57,556 nt of DNA from a virus: positions 1 through 57,556 of IMG/VR virus record IMGVR_UViG_3300042868_002472, one strand, 5' to 3'. The position numbers were made by a program, and so were the translations under genes. The notes under the pieces are model-generated. The model saw only the letters and a program-made list of their open reading frames with translations, did not search any database and was not told where the DNA came from. Every line of letters begins with the position of its first letter. Within the stretch, counting starts at the first letter, position 1. Below are positions 7,422-16,516 of the stretch, one piece after another.

Positions 7422-10400
7422 TTAATTACAGTTCCAACGTTTTAACGATGCTGCCTTACGTGTAGGGTTGCCTTGCTCATCCTTCATTGGCCCAGGCATG
7501 CCTGACATGCGTGCGCAGAATGACTTGCGTCGTCCTGCGTCTGCCTTTGTTTTTGGATTTGGTGCCGGTGCCTTTAAGTTAGAGCCAGTGGCTGCATTGT
7601 ACTTGGCTCTTCCCTTTGCTGTTAGCCCTGCGCCCTTTGACACAGGCAGCTTCTCGCCTCGGCCAACAGACAATACAGGCCCACCCTTAGCGAAGCCTGG
7701 CACTGTTTGTTTAAACTCATACATCGCATCATAGTCCACCTCGCCACCATCTGCAAATGCGGGCGTCTCTTTTTTATTCCAGAACGGTGACTCACCCATC
7801 GCCTCACGCTTGTTAGCGCTGCGGATGGCTGTGGCCACTGCGTCCTCAGGCACGGTGCCCGTCTCACGAATGTAATTGATGTCAGCTGGGTGCATGCCCT
7901 CAACGATGCTCGGCATCTCACGGCCGTCCACGTTGATGGAGTACTCGGTCATCACGTCACGGCCGTTAGGCATGCGGATCTCGCCCAAGGCGCCAGTGTC
8001 CTTAGCCTCGCCAGTCTCACGGTTGCCGTAGTCTTTAAACTCGTACATCTCGTCGTAATCAGTGCCATCAGTCTCTACCGCGCCGCCATCTGCAAAGTTC
8101 TCTTCCTCGTACTGTGGCAGCATCTTAGATGAGCGCTTGCCGTAATCGGCTGATCGTCTTTGTATCTCGTCCTCGGTAGCACGTCTGCCGCGCTCCTTGA
8201 TCCCAGCCTCAACGCCGGCCATGTTCTCGTAGTAGTCACCGACGGCGTCGCTCTTAGGGCCAGTGAACGGTGAGAAGAAGTAGTCGGTGTACTGGTAGGC
8301 CTTGCCCATGTCCCTAGCCACGTCAGCTGGGATGTCTTGTCTGACACCGAAGTCGTAGCCACCGCCGTAGTTGATTGCCACATCAAGCGGCGAGCGGTTC
8401 ACTCGTGAGTTGCCGAGGTCGTCTAGGTACTTTTTCTTTAACGCCGATGAGAGCGCGTCTGGGTACTTGCCGTGCTCAGTAGCTTGCTCGTTGTATTGGA
8501 TGCGGTACTTGGCCGCCTTCGCTAACAGCTTAGCCTTGTCGAGCATCGATAGGTTGGCGAACGGGTCGCTCACCTTACCGCCCTCGTCCATGTGGACTGG
8601 GCCGCCTTCTTTAAATACTTTAGGAAAAATCTTAGCGTCACGAGGGTCACCTTCATGAAGGCTTCTATATATTGGCTCTGGACGAACCAATGGCTGCATC
8701 TCTAGCTCTTTCTTAAGAGCCTCGATGTACTCCTCTTGCGATTGTCTTGGTAGTCCTGAGCGCAAATCACCATAAGGTAGCACCTCAATAAGCGTAGCCT
8801 GATCACCTAGCTTATTCAAAGCTCTAGTGCGATGACGGCCTTCATGGCCAGTCATGTAAGGCTTTAATGGTATACCAACCTCGTCCTTACGCATTTGTAA
8901 GTATGGAACGTCAGAGAATCCGCTGTCTGTGGCAATCTTCGCCAAGTAGTCGATGTATTCATCATGGCTCATGAAGCTCTCTAAATCAGGGCTGTAGTTC
9001 TTATTGCTGGAAAATGATTTGCTTAACGGTTGCGCCCATTCTTCAAACTCCGACGGCCGCATAATAGTCAATGCTTGAGCGGTATCGCCTTTGCCAGTGA
9101 ATGCGTTCTTTAACGCGTTCTTGGTGTACTGCTGCTCAAGGTTAGGTACCTCATCGGCTGCGCGCTCTACGCGTTGTGCTCCGTAACGGCCATTGTACTT
9201 GGCCACTAGGTCCATCAAGTCCTTAATACCAGAGCGAACTATGCCGCCACCAGCGAACGCAGGTAGGCCTTGGTTAATCACGTAGTCACGTATCTCTGGC
9301 GTGATGTCGAAGCCCATCTGCTCAGACACGTTGTTGCCAAGTTGCACGCCGATAGGTTTAACGCGCTCCGTTACACCCATTGATTTCAGTATGTCGTTGG
9401 CCGTGCTGGGTATGATTTGATCGTAGTACGTCCTCATACCTTCGCCGCCGACCTGTAGATCCAAGCCAGATAGCGTCCTTGGTTGTGGTGGGGCGGCAAC
9501 GTCGCCGTATATTGATGGCTCTGCCTCCCATCCTACGCTAGTGCCTACTGGTGCCTCTGCGCCCTCAGTCTTAACAATCTTCTCTGCTATGTCTTTACCT
9601 AATTGATCAGCAAGCTGATCCTGCGTTAGGCCATCTCTTGAAATAACCGTTTGGCCATTTTTTATTGCTGAAAAGCCGTAGGTACCGTCAGGATTCATCC
9701 TATGATTTATGCTATCAATCTGCGTAGCCAGGTTGTAACGATTAGCCTGCTGCGTGCCAGTGGTCCAGGCCAAATGGCTTTGCCCCTCGTCAACCGCGCG
9801 CTCGATGGCTTTCTTCAAGCCCAACGCTGTCCAGTCGCCTGTGTCTTCGACGTATGGTCCGCGAGGTATGCCTTTTTCATTCTCATACATATTTCTAATC
9901 ATGGCTTTTGAGTTGTCGTCTAACTCTTCCCAGGGTGTTGCACCAACATTGGAAGCTTTTTGATTGTAGTACTCTTCTATCGTATTAGGTCTAAACCCTC
10001 TCTTCCTACCCTGCTGCGCCCAGTCTGACTGCAACTCCTCTAGGAAGAGCACGTCCTTGTTGTCAGGTGTAAGCTTAATGTTGGTGCGCAGGTGAGCCAA
10101 GACGTTGGGCTCGTCGAAGTGACCAGACCTAAAGTTAGATGGGTCACGGAGAACATCGCTAAGGTTGGGCTGATCAAACTCACGCACCACCCAGTCAGGG
10201 TTGTTGTTAATCTTCTCAAGCGTGCGCATCGGTATGGGCATTGTGCCACTAGCGAGGACGGTTCCGTTAGCGTCTGTAATCTCAAAGGCCTTATCCATTC
10301 TGATTTTAGGTGAGCTTGTGTTTGCAGGTAGATGGATAAGCGTCTCGGTGTAGTCCTCGCCGCCTGGCAACACGTACTTGCCGTACTGGGTCTCGTCGCT

Positions 10401-10679
10401 ACCATAGCCATCAGCGCGGAGGTTCTTGGTATTGATCTTGGGTGACTTCTCTTGAATGTATTTGACAATCTCAGCCTTGGTGAGCTTAGGCTGCTTCGCT
10501 AATAGCTCGTCTAGTCTGACGGCTAGTGCTTCCTTCTTCGCGCCTTTGGGTGCGTTGGCCTTGATGTACGCTGCCCACTGTGAGCTTGGCATGCTTTCTA
10601 GCTTGTGCGCAATCACCGCCCTCTCCAACGGAGAGTACATGTTCTTGATCTTGGTGAGTGCGCTAATTGGGCTCGGCAT
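7422..10679 (-). CDS. Large polyvalent protein, probably packaged or ejected
   Basis: This protein of about 1085 residues sits between TerL and portal. Residues about 185-475 carry a domain typical of phage and conjugative large polyvalent proteins: LFLEELQSDWAQQGRKRGF (211-229), LAWTTGTQQANRYNL (303-317), and GGEGMRTYYDQIIP (411-424). A GHEGRHRTRALNKLGD segment (611-626) resembles ParB/nuclease-like folds of such proteins. The C-terminal 400 residues hold repeated Gly-Gly motifs (EGGPV, EGGKV, DGGAV, DGGEV, KGGPV). Such proteins are thought to be delivered with DNA. An in-frame TTG exists at 10724, but AGGGA precedes ATG 10679, which I prefer. GC content is high compared with tail genes. Specific activity unknown. 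Confidence 0.7.
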   Translation of the reverse strand: MPSPISALTKIKNMYSPLERAVIAHKLESMPSSQWAAYIKANAPKGAKKEALAVRLDELLAKQPKLTKAEIVKYIQEKSPKINTKNLRADGYGSDETQYGKYVLPGGEDYTETLIHLPANTSSPKIRMDKAFEITDANGTVLASGTMPIPMRTLEKINNNPDWVVREFDQPNLSDVLRDPSNFRSGHFDEPNVLAHLRTNIKLTPDNKDVLFLEELQSDWAQQGRKRGFRPNTIEEYYNQKASNVGATPWEELDDNSKAMIRNMYENEKGIPRGPYVEDTGDWTALGLKKAIERAVDEGQSHLAWTTGTQQANRYNLATQIDSINHRMNPDGTYGFSAIKNGQTVISRDGLTQDQLADQLGKDIAEKIVKTEGAEAPVGTSVGWEAEPSIYGDVAAPPQPRTLSGLDLQVGGEGMRTYYDQIIPSTANDILKSMGVTERVKPIGVQLGNNVSEQMGFDITPEIRDYVINQGLPAFAGGGIVRSGIKDLMDLVAKYNGRYGAQRVERAADEVPNLEQQYTKNALKNAFTGKGDTAQALTIMRPSEFEEWAQPLSKSFSSNKNYSPDLESFMSHDEYIDYLAKIATDSGFSDVPYLQMRKDEVGIPLKPYMTGHEGRHRTRALNKLGDQATLIEVLPYGDLRSGLPRQSQEEYIEALKKELEMQPLVRPEPIYRSLHEGDPRDAKIFPKVFKEGGPVHMDEGGKVSDPFANLSMLDKAKLLAKAAKYRIQYNEQATEHGKYPDALSSALKKKYLDDLGNSRVNRSPLDVAINYGGGYDFGVRQDIPADVARDMGKAYQYTDYFFSPFTGPKSDAVGDYYENMAGVEAGIKERGRRATEDEIQRRSADYGKRSSKMLPQYEEENFADGGAVETDGTDYDEMYEFKDYGNRETGEAKDTGALGEIRMPNGRDVMTEYSINVDGREMPSIVEGMHPADINYIRETGTVPEDAVATAIRSANKREAMGESPFWNKKETPAFADGGEVDYDAMYEFKQTVPGFAKGGPVLSVGRGEKLPVSKGAGLTAKGRAKYNAATGSNLKAPAPNPKTKADAGRRKSFCARMSGMPGPMKDEQGNPTRKAASLKRWNCN

Positions 10680-10739
10680 AGCATTCCCTAAACGGATTGG
10701 CTTTCCCGCGATTGTAAAACACAATCAATTAAATTACAA

Positions 10740-12281
10740 CTACATCGCGTAAGGATTCGTTCTCTCCTTGCGTGGCGCAACGTCGTACTCGTCCTTGTTG
10801 TTATCGATGCTCAGCATGCGCGTGTCACGCAGGTAGATCAGCGCCTGCGTCATGCTGTCGACCATGTCGTCGTGCTCGCCGTTAGGGAAGATCATCAGCT
10901 CGTGCATCATCGCGTCGGTCCATGCAGGTGCGCGACCTGGCGTCTTCTTAGACTCAGGCAGGTACACCAGACCAGACTCAAGCAAGGGAGCAACCGCATG
11001 CACCCGTGTCACCTTGTCTGCTCGTCCTGGGTTGTACGGATGGCATGGCACGCCGCTGCGCCTCAAGTCTTGCATCAAGCTAATGCCCGATCCCTTCTCC
11101 TCGATCAGCACCACGTCGACCGTCTTGTCCTTGTCGCCGTACTTGGACTTGTACTCCTCGCCCATCTTCTTGCGCAGGTCCGGGTAACTTAGGTGCTCCT
11201 TCCAACAATCAAGCAACACGACGGCCTTACCGTTCGCGTGATTGAATATGCCCCAGGTGCTGCACGCTGTCGGGTCGTTCTGTGTCTTCTCAGTGAAGGC
11301 CGTGTCGTAGGACTGCACAACGTACATGAGCTTAGGCAACGGCTCATCGGCTGGCAGCAGCTTGAACCAGTCACGCTTGATGATACCGCCGGCCGCTGGT
11401 GACGGACGTTGTTGCAGCTGACCAGAGGTGCCGTACTCGCCAAGCTGCACCTTGAGCTCGTCAATCTCTTTGATCCCGAAGCGCCCCTTCCACAGCAGCT
11501 CGCCATCCTCGGTGCGCGGATCGTAGTTGCCCAGCGTGGTCTTGCTGCGTCTGCCCTTCTCGAACTGAGCCGGCAAGCAAAGGTGGTCCCAGCCACCCTG
11601 CTTGAGTACGTGACCAGAGAGGTCGTTCTCGTGCAGCCGCTGCATCACGATCACCTTGCAGCCAGTCTTAGGATTGTTAAGCCGCGTGCTCATCGCCTGG
11701 TCCCACCACTCAAGCGTGGACTCACGCATCGTGTCGGACTGCGCCTCCATCGAGTTGTGCGGGTCATCGACCACTAGCACGTCACCACCATGGCCCGTGG
11801 TCGACGCGCCAACAGAGGTAGCGAACCGGTAGCCTGACTTGTCGTTCTCGAAGAACGTCTTAGCGTTCTGGTCGCCAGTCAGCGCGAACCGATGGCCCCA
11901 GCGTTCTTGGAACCAGGGGCTGTCAATCAGTCGCCGGCACTTGAGTGAGTCACGCACCGACAGGCTGATCGCGTAAGAGGCAAACAGCCATCGGAACTGC
12001 GGCTGCGTCATCCACACCCACACCGGCCACATCACAGCGACCTGTATCGACTTCATGTGCCTGGGCGGTACGTTGATGAGCAGGTTGCGTATCTCGCCCC
12101 TCGTGACGGCCTCCAGGTGCTCGGAGATGGCATCGAGGTGCCAGTTGCCGATGTAAGGCGTGCCAGGCTCGATGACGTGCCACGCCATCTTAGTGAACTC
12201 ACTCAAAGACTTCTCAGCGCGGCGCCTGTCGTGCTCCAGCTGTATGTCCCGCAGTGGGATCACGTTAGACATGTCGATCAT
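10740..12281 (-). CDS. Terminase large subunit
   Basis: This 513-residue DNA-packaging motor has an N-terminal ATPase with a Walker A variant VPPRHMKS (residues 71-78), Walker B VLVVDDP (168-174) and a likely coupling motif near QRLHEND (214-220). The C-terminal RNase H-like nuclease supplies Asp326 (YDTAF), Glu394/395 (LIEE) and Asp471/472/475 (DDMVDS). The segment QQRPSPAAGGIIKRDWF (290-306) is characteristic of Terminase_6-type proteins. It overlaps the TerS stop by four bases (ATGA); a second in-frame ATG three codons on is also possible. It cleaves concatemers and drives DNA into the head through the portal. Confidence 0.95.
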   Translation of the reverse strand: MIDMSNVIPLRDIQLEHDRRRAEKSLSEFTKMAWHVIEPGTPYIGNWHLDAISEHLEAVTRGEIRNLLINVPPRHMKSIQVAVMWPVWVWMTQPQFRWLFASYAISLSVRDSLKCRRLIDSPWFQERWGHRFALTGDQNAKTFFENDKSGYRFATSVGASTTGHGGDVLVVDDPHNSMEAQSDTMRESTLEWWDQAMSTRLNNPKTGCKVIVMQRLHENDLSGHVLKQGGWDHLCLPAQFEKGRRSKTTLGNYDPRTEDGELLWKGRFGIKEIDELKVQLGEYGTSGQLQQRPSPAAGGIIKRDWFKLLPADEPLPKLMYVVQSYDTAFTEKTQNDPTACSTWGIFNHANGKAVVLLDCWKEHLSYPDLRKKMGEEYKSKYGDKDKTVDVVLIEEKGSGISLMQDLRRSGVPCHPYNPGRADKVTRVHAVAPLLESGLVYLPESKKTPGRAPAWTDAMMHELMIFPNGEHDDMVDSMTQALIYLRDTRMLSIDNNKDEYDVAPRKERTNPYAM

Positions 12282-12811
12282 ACGTCAGTCACCACCTTAA
12301 TGCTATCTAGGCTCTCGTCTGAGGCCTTCGCTGTTAGTCTGAGGTACTCAGCTAGCTCGTCGTCAGTTAAGCGGCTCAGCTTGATCTCACTAGCCAGTGA
12401 GCCGTTTATGTTTATGTTCTTGCTCTCGACCTTGTCAACGTACAGGCCACTCACCTTCCCACGCAGCATCTCACCATTGATGGCAGCAGAGTACTGATCC
12501 TTGGCTGCCGCCAGGTCACTCAGCTGGCCCAACTTAATCAGGTGCTCTTCGAGTGTGATCTGCACCTTCTTGATCACAGGAGCGCGTAGCTCAGCAATCC
12601 TTGCAATTAGCTTGGGTTTTGACATGAGCTCATTTGCAGCTCGATAAATGGTTGAATCCTTGTAGCGACTGGTGTCGTAGGCCGCTCTGTAGGCATCTGA
12701 CTGGTTGTTGCCCCTGACAATGTTCTGACAGAAGACCTCCTCTTGCGCGGTCAAGCCGCTAGGCATCAGTGTCGTCGATGCTCTCTTGCGTGACTCACTT
12801 ACTTCACTCAT
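12278..12811 (-). CDS. Terminase small subunit
   Basis: This 177-residue protein has an N-terminal helix-turn-helix region, LTAQEEVFCQNIVRGNNQSD (residues 20-39) followed by AYRAAY, the signature of the Terminase_2 family that recognises the packaging site. A central helical oligomerisation region (about 65-130) and a charged C-terminus for binding the large subunit follow. It overlaps TerL downstream and the HTH gene upstream by four bases each, so the three are translationally coupled. Confidence 0.9.
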   Translation of the reverse strand: MSEVSESRKRASTTLMPSGLTAQEEVFCQNIVRGNNQSDAYRAAYDTSRYKDSTIYRAANELMSKPKLIARIAELRAPVIKKVQITLEEHLIKLGQLSDLAAAKDQYSAAINGEMLRGKVSGLYVDKVESKNININGSLASEIKLSRLTDDELAEYLRLTAKASDESLDSIKVVTDV

Positions 12812-13062
12812 GCTTTAAGTCCTGACAAATTTTCAATGGTAAGCGTAAAGCCTTCACGTCTTGCGATGTGCATAATCTCAATCCAATACTTCTGTGGGAT
12901 GTGCCCGTCGGTCCCCTTCATGATCTTCGGGTAGGTCCAGCGAGTGATCGTGCTCGGACTGATACCCAACTTCCTGGCTAGGTCTCGGTTGCTCTTGAAC
13001 TTAGCTAAGACCGTCGATGCGGGCTTCTTGTTCATTAGGTGGCTGTAATCTTCGGTGTCCAT
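12808..13062 (-). CDS. Helix-turn-helix DNA-binding protein
   Basis: This protein of about 84 residues has an HTH: NRDLARKLGISPSTITRW (residues about 24-41), followed by IPQKYWIEIMHIARREG, as in small phage regulators. It is the first gene of the TerS-TerL operon, so it may regulate that operon or assist terminase. Another ATG lies at 13083, but the leftward promoter just upstream (-10 at 13097-13092) would start the transcript at about 13085, leaving no leader. The ATG at 13062 has TTGGAA before it and fits better. Autoregulation through the adjacent control region is plausible but not shown. Confidence 0.72.
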   Translation of the reverse strand: MDTEDYSHLMNKKPASTVLAKFKSNRDLARKLGISPSTITRWTYPKIMKGTDGHIPQKYWIEIMHIARREGFTLTIENLSGLKA

Positions 13063-13091
13063 TTGTGTTCCAATAACATTCAATAGCCGGC

Positions 13092-13120
13092 AGTATAAAT
13101 CAATTGTGCGTTTACCTCAA
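13092..13120 (-). promoter_or_regulatory. Leftward sigma70-type promoter for the HTH-TerS-TerL operon
   Basis: On the minus strand TTGAGG (13120-13115) is followed after exactly 17 bases by TATACT (13097-13092). The expected start point is about 13085, giving a leader of about 22 bases before ATG 13062. The spacing and hexamers are close to consensus. Confidence 0.65.
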
Positions 13121-13175
13121 CATAATAACACAACTTAAATAAAATTACCCTTGAAACCTAATGATATCCTCATTC

Positions 13176-13205
13176 TTAAAAATAATTAAAAATAATTAAA
13201 AATAA
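13176..13205. repeat. Three perfect 10-bp tandem repeats, AT-rich
   Basis: TTAAAAATAA is repeated three times without a mismatch (13176-13185, 13186-13195, 13196-13205), ending 3 bases before a -35 box. A-tracts spaced at about one helical turn curve DNA, and such sequence often acts as an UP element. Confidence 0.85.
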
Positions 13206-13236
13206 GTGTTGCGTTTCTCTCAACACTCTGTATAAT
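13206..13236 (+). promoter_or_regulatory. Rightward promoter copy 1, with inverted repeat
   Basis: TTGCGT (13209-13214) and TATAAT (13231-13236) are separated by 16 bases. An inverted repeat AGTGTTG (13205-13211)/CAACACT (13221-13227) overlaps the -35 and spacer, a plausible operator. The whole region from here to the start codon is repeated nearly identically at 22134-22217. Confidence 0.75.
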
Positions 13237-13283
13237 GACTTCTGTGGTAGGACAACACAATAAAACTAAAAGGACTAAATAAA

Positions 13284-13568
13284 ATGACAAATCTAGCTAA
13301 ACTTCAAGCAACAACTCAAATCGATCAACTAGGCATCTTGTTAGCGCAAATCGCTGACCTTGAGGCACAGGCCGAAATCATCAAGAACGAACTCAAATCA
13401 AACGAAGGTGTTATCGAGGGTGACCTCTTCCGTGGTGTTGTAACACTGTCAGAAAGAAAGACAGTCGACAACAAGGCAGTCTTCATTGCTGCCGACGTAC
13501 CAGCCGAACTGATCGCTAAGTACACAAAGACAACGGCTGTTATCACTTTAAAAGTAACTTCAAGATAA
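13284..13568 (+). CDS. Conserved small early phage protein
   Basis: This 94-residue protein has a helical coiled N-terminus (QIDQLGILLAQIADLEAQAE, residues 12-31, then IKNELKSN) and a beta-rich second half containing GDLFRGVVTLSERKTVDNKA. It resembles a small conserved protein seen in early regions of many phages, but I know no function. It is a single-gene unit: a strong promoter with curved upstream DNA, ribosome site AAAAGGA, and a terminator beyond 13797. It is surrounded by leftward genes on both sides. The strong, isolated promoter suggests immediate early expression against the host. Confidence 0.7.
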   Translation: MTNLAKLQATTQIDQLGILLAQIADLEAQAEIIKNELKSNEGVIEGDLFRGVVTLSERKTVDNKAVFIAADVPAELIAKYTKTTAVITLKVTSR

Positions 13569-13827
13569 AAACCAATCTGCACCCAAAATTGAAATAGGGG
13601 TGCGGTGCTCGGTTCTTCTTATACTACTTAAATGTGTAATGTGTGTGTGTTTTATGTGTATACCAATTCTAAAATACATACACACTCTTCTCATATGAAT
13701 ACTTTTTACCCTTTTACTGATCACCGATATCCTAAATAAAAAATATATAGTAAAAACAAAGAATTAAATAGGGGCGCGGTTAGGGGCGCAGTTGCAAAAA
13801 AGGGCGCGGTCACTGCGCCCTTTTTCA
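13569..13827. other. Non-coding 259-base region with G-rich repeats and a terminator
   Basis: No credible gene is seen. The region holds four copies of a related G-rich element (ATAGGGGTGCGGT near 13597, ATAGGGGCGCGGT near 13768, TAGGGGCGCAGT near 13781, AGGGCGCGGT at 13801), a TG-rich tract near 13632-13662 with a CA-rich partner near 13671-13685, and a bidirectional terminator at its right end. Confidence 0.6.
13797..13825. terminator. Bidirectional rho-independent terminator
   Basis: AAAAAGGGCGC (13797-13807) pairs with GCGCCCTTTTT (13815-13825) around a 7-base loop. The stem is GC-rich and each strand ends in a T run, so it can stop the rightward gene at 13568 and the leftward primase gene ending at 13828. 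Confidence 0.85.
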
Positions 13828-16287
13828 TTAAAATTCTACCTTTTCTAAAAATCCACCATTTTTGTTGTTATAAAAATCCCTGACGATGGTTTTCACCTCC
13901 AAAATCCTGTCATCATCGACCGCGCCCCTAATCCATACATAATGATGCCCGTCGCCATAGATTTTTATCTTGCGTCCAGGTATCGGGGCGTACCCCATTT
14001 CGGACAAAATAATCGAGGCTGTTCTGTTCTTAGGAAGCTCCCCACCCTGACCAACGATGATCTTATTTAACCAGGTAACATCGATTATCTTATCGTTAAT
14101 AACCTCGCAGGTATTGTTGCTGATAGCGTCATCGATCGCGTCCCACTCAGGCGACACGCTCAAGGCTTTCATCTCGCTCTTGGCGCCGGTGTCTGGCGCA
14201 CGACCGCTAGGGTCAAAGCTCTTAGCGATCTGCCTATTAAGTAAGAACCTAGCGATCGCGTCTGGGCGACGTCGTGTGTTAGCGAACAGCTCATCGAAGT
14301 ACTCGCGAGCCTTCTCACGGCCACCGAAGGCATCGAATAACTCCTCCTCGCTCTGGATCCTAGAGAACATAGCGCAGTAGCGACGCTCACCGTCACCAAG
14401 TGGGACCGCGTCCTTGTGGTTGGTCAGCAACAAGTACGATGTGAAGTTAGGCACGGTCCTGTGGTCGCGGCCCTTCTCCTCGATCTGGATGGTTGAGTTA
14501 GAGATAATAGGCTTAAGCTTGTCCAGGATCTCGTACTTGTTAGTGCCGGCGATGCGGATCTCTTCGACCACAGTCACCAGTGAGCCATGCGCCCAGCCAG
14601 TAAAGCGACCAGAGATGGCCTGCGTGTCGAGCGACCTAACGTTGCTGCCAAGCAGCTCCTCGAAGACGTTGCCGAAGTAACTCTTGCCGGTGCCGGGCGC
14701 ACCTTGCAGCAGCATGGCCCAGCCCACTCGCTTGCCTGGGTTCTGGTAGATGTAAGCCATCCAGTCTAGGAAGAGCTCCTGCTCGGAGGGACGCTCAAGC
14801 GTGAAGGCGACGTGGCTCAGGAACATGTCCACGACCCTCTGGCCGTCAGCGTCAATCGTGTCACACGGGGCGACGCCCTTAGGTGAGTAAGAGTTCATCA
14901 TGCGCTTGTGTTCGTACGTGAAGAACTTACCGGCAGCCGGGAAGAACATCACGTCCACCACGGTCTGAAGGTTGTAGTTAACCAACGCAAGCTGTGAGGC
15001 CTGACGCTCGGCAGCCACGCACTCAGGCTCGCGGTCGAACTTGGCGTTGAAGGCCTCGCGCTTGATCATGTAGTCGGCCACCTCGGCGTTGGCGAACGAG
15101 CATGTGTTCTCAACGTAGACCCAAGGGTCGAGCCAGTCCGGCTGCACAACGGAGTGAGCCCTGGCGACGCGACTGGCCTGCATCTCTTTGGTGATGGCGC
15201 CCTTGGCGACCTTGTTAATCTTGCCGAAGTGATCAGCGAGCTCGCTCACGACACCGGACCGGTAGACGGGAGGCAAGACGTGATCGCTCATGGCGGTGAT
15301 CTTGTCCTTGAAGAGCTGGTACTCGTCGAAGGTGGTGACACGCGACGCCTCAAGCAGCAGCGTGTCGAACATGTTGTCCACAGCGACGACGCCGCCGGCC
15401 TCCTTGACCCAGTGCATGATAGAGGCGAACGTGATGGGTGACTCGGCGCCACCAAACGAGCGCCACTTGGTGGGCATCTCTGAGTCGTTGAAGCGTTCAC
15501 TGTCGGCACTGGACCAGCCAACCCAACGCTCGAAGCCAACAGCCGAGCCCTCGAACTGATGAAAGAGCGCCATCCCTACCTTGAGCCAGGTGTCGTACGT
15601 GGCGGCAGTGGGATCAAGCGCGGACAGGTAGGCGTCGACCATCTCAGGCGTGATGTCGAGCGGCTGGTTGGCGAGCACACTGCTGAGCTCATCGAGCTCG
15701 TCGGACGAGTCGCTGATGACGTGGCCGCGCACGCCGTGAGGCTCGACACCGTGGATGACCTCAGGCACCTGAAGCTCACCGCCAGCCTGGGTCATGGTCC
15801 AGAACTCACCGCCCTCTGGGTGCTGAGGCAAGAACATTGCCTGGTTGGGCACGGAGGAGCACTTGTCGAAGGCCTCGAAGGGGATGGAGGTGCTCAGCAT
15901 GAAGCTGATCGCGAAGGCGCGGTACTCGTCCGGCGTGAGCTCACGGCTCAGAGGCGCGACGACACGCACGCGAGGCTTGGTGTTGCTGTGACGGTAGCTA
16001 GAGTAAGCGACGAACGAGCAGGGCACGCTCATCTCAAGATCAAACGCCAGGTCATCGACCGTGCCAACGTAGCCGTCGATGTCTAACACCAGCAGCGTAC
16101 GGGCGAGCATGAACTCTTCCTTGCGCACGTCACCACTGTAGTAACCACCGACCAGGTACTTGCCGCCCTTCTTAGGTGTAACAACATGCGTCGACAGTAC
16201 GGTCATGATGTGTTGCCAATCACGAACGACGCCGGCTACCTTATTACTCGATTCGGTCTTACCAATCGAGAGCTTGTATGTTTTCAT
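13828..16287 (-). CDS. AEP primase / superfamily 3 helicase fusion
   Basis: This protein of about 819 residues combines priming and helicase functions for replication. The N-terminal part has archaeo-eukaryotic primase-type motifs: LVLDIDGY (67-74, acidic pair D69/D71) and SYRHSNTKPRVRVV (97-110). A PriCT-2-like linker spans about 208-300 (TYDTWLKVGMALFH, then GFERWVGWS). The C-terminal SF3-type helicase has Walker A GAPGTGKS (529-536), Walker B VVEEI (573-577) and a sensor-like LLLTNHKD. This layout resembles NrS-1-type primase-polymerases. A GTG at 16332 overlaps the upstream Cro gene; the ATG at 16287 with TGGA upstream is preferred. The gene is markedly GC-rich. It is transcribed opposite to the polymerase module. 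Confidence 0.85.
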   Translation of the reverse strand: MKTYKLSIGKTESSNKVAGVVRDWQHIMTVLSTHVVTPKKGGKYLVGGYYSGDVRKEEFMLARTLLVLDIDGYVGTVDDLAFDLEMSVPCSFVAYSSYRHSNTKPRVRVVAPLSRELTPDEYRAFAISFMLSTSIPFEAFDKCSSVPNQAMFLPQHPEGGEFWTMTQAGGELQVPEVIHGVEPHGVRGHVISDSSDELDELSSVLANQPLDITPEMVDAYLSALDPTAATYDTWLKVGMALFHQFEGSAVGFERWVGWSSADSERFNDSEMPTKWRSFGGAESPITFASIMHWVKEAGGVVAVDNMFDTLLLEASRVTTFDEYQLFKDKITAMSDHVLPPVYRSGVVSELADHFGKINKVAKGAITKEMQASRVARAHSVVQPDWLDPWVYVENTCSFANAEVADYMIKREAFNAKFDREPECVAAERQASQLALVNYNLQTVVDVMFFPAAGKFFTYEHKRMMNSYSPKGVAPCDTIDADGQRVVDMFLSHVAFTLERPSEQELFLDWMAYIYQNPGKRVGWAMLLQGAPGTGKSYFGNVFEELLGSNVRSLDTQAISGRFTGWAHGSLVTVVEEIRIAGTNKYEILDKLKPIISNSTIQIEEKGRDHRTVPNFTSYLLLTNHKDAVPLGDGERRYCAMFSRIQSEEELFDAFGGREKAREYFDELFANTRRRPDAIARFLLNRQIAKSFDPSGRAPDTGAKSEMKALSVSPEWDAIDDAISNNTCEVINDKIIDVTWLNKIIVGQGGELPKNRTASIILSEMGYAPIPGRKIKIYGDGHHYVWIRGAVDDDRILEVKTIVRDFYNNKNGGFLEKVEF

Positions 16288-16312
16288 TGGAGTATCCAAA
16301 CAGTTGTTATTA

Positions 16313-16516
16313 TTAAAGGTCAGCTGACTCACTCGGCGCTACAATATCCAGCGCCTTGAAGCGGCCCTTGGTGATACGCTCAACCTCAATCGCCCGACGA
16401 GCAGGCAACCCTCCCGTGGCGAGCCACTGACTGACCGCCCCCTGCGTGACCTCTAACGCGTCGGCCATCTTGTCCTGCGTCCCGAAGTACGCAACCAGCT
16501 CTACTAACTTACTCAT
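16313..16516 (-). CDS. Cro-like transcriptional repressor
   Basis: This 67-residue protein is a Cro/YdaS-type DNA-binding protein: DKMADALEVTQGAVSQWLAT (residues 15-34) is a classic helix-turn-helix, followed by LPARRAIEVERITKGRF, the dimer/wing part seen in the Cro family. It is divergent from the rightward module at 16624 and shares with it a 107-base control region holding two tandem 15-bp operator candidates. It very likely represses its own promoter and the rightward early genes. No CI-type repressor or integrase is present in the window, so lysogeny is not implied. Confidence 0.87.
   Translation of the reverse strand: MSKLVELVAYFGTQDKMADALEVTQGAVSQWLATGGLPARRAIEVERITKGRFKALDIVAPSESADL

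Noticed and set aside
15559-16086. Rightward open frame of 175 codons inside the primase gene
   Set aside because: High GC content removes stops on the opposite strand; the real leftward frame has clear primase and PriCT motifs, and no start signal supports the rightward one.
13062-16516. Lysogeny switch
   Set aside because: There is a Cro-like repressor and another HTH protein, but no CI-type repressor, integrase, excisionase or att-like repeat, so temperate life cannot be claimed.
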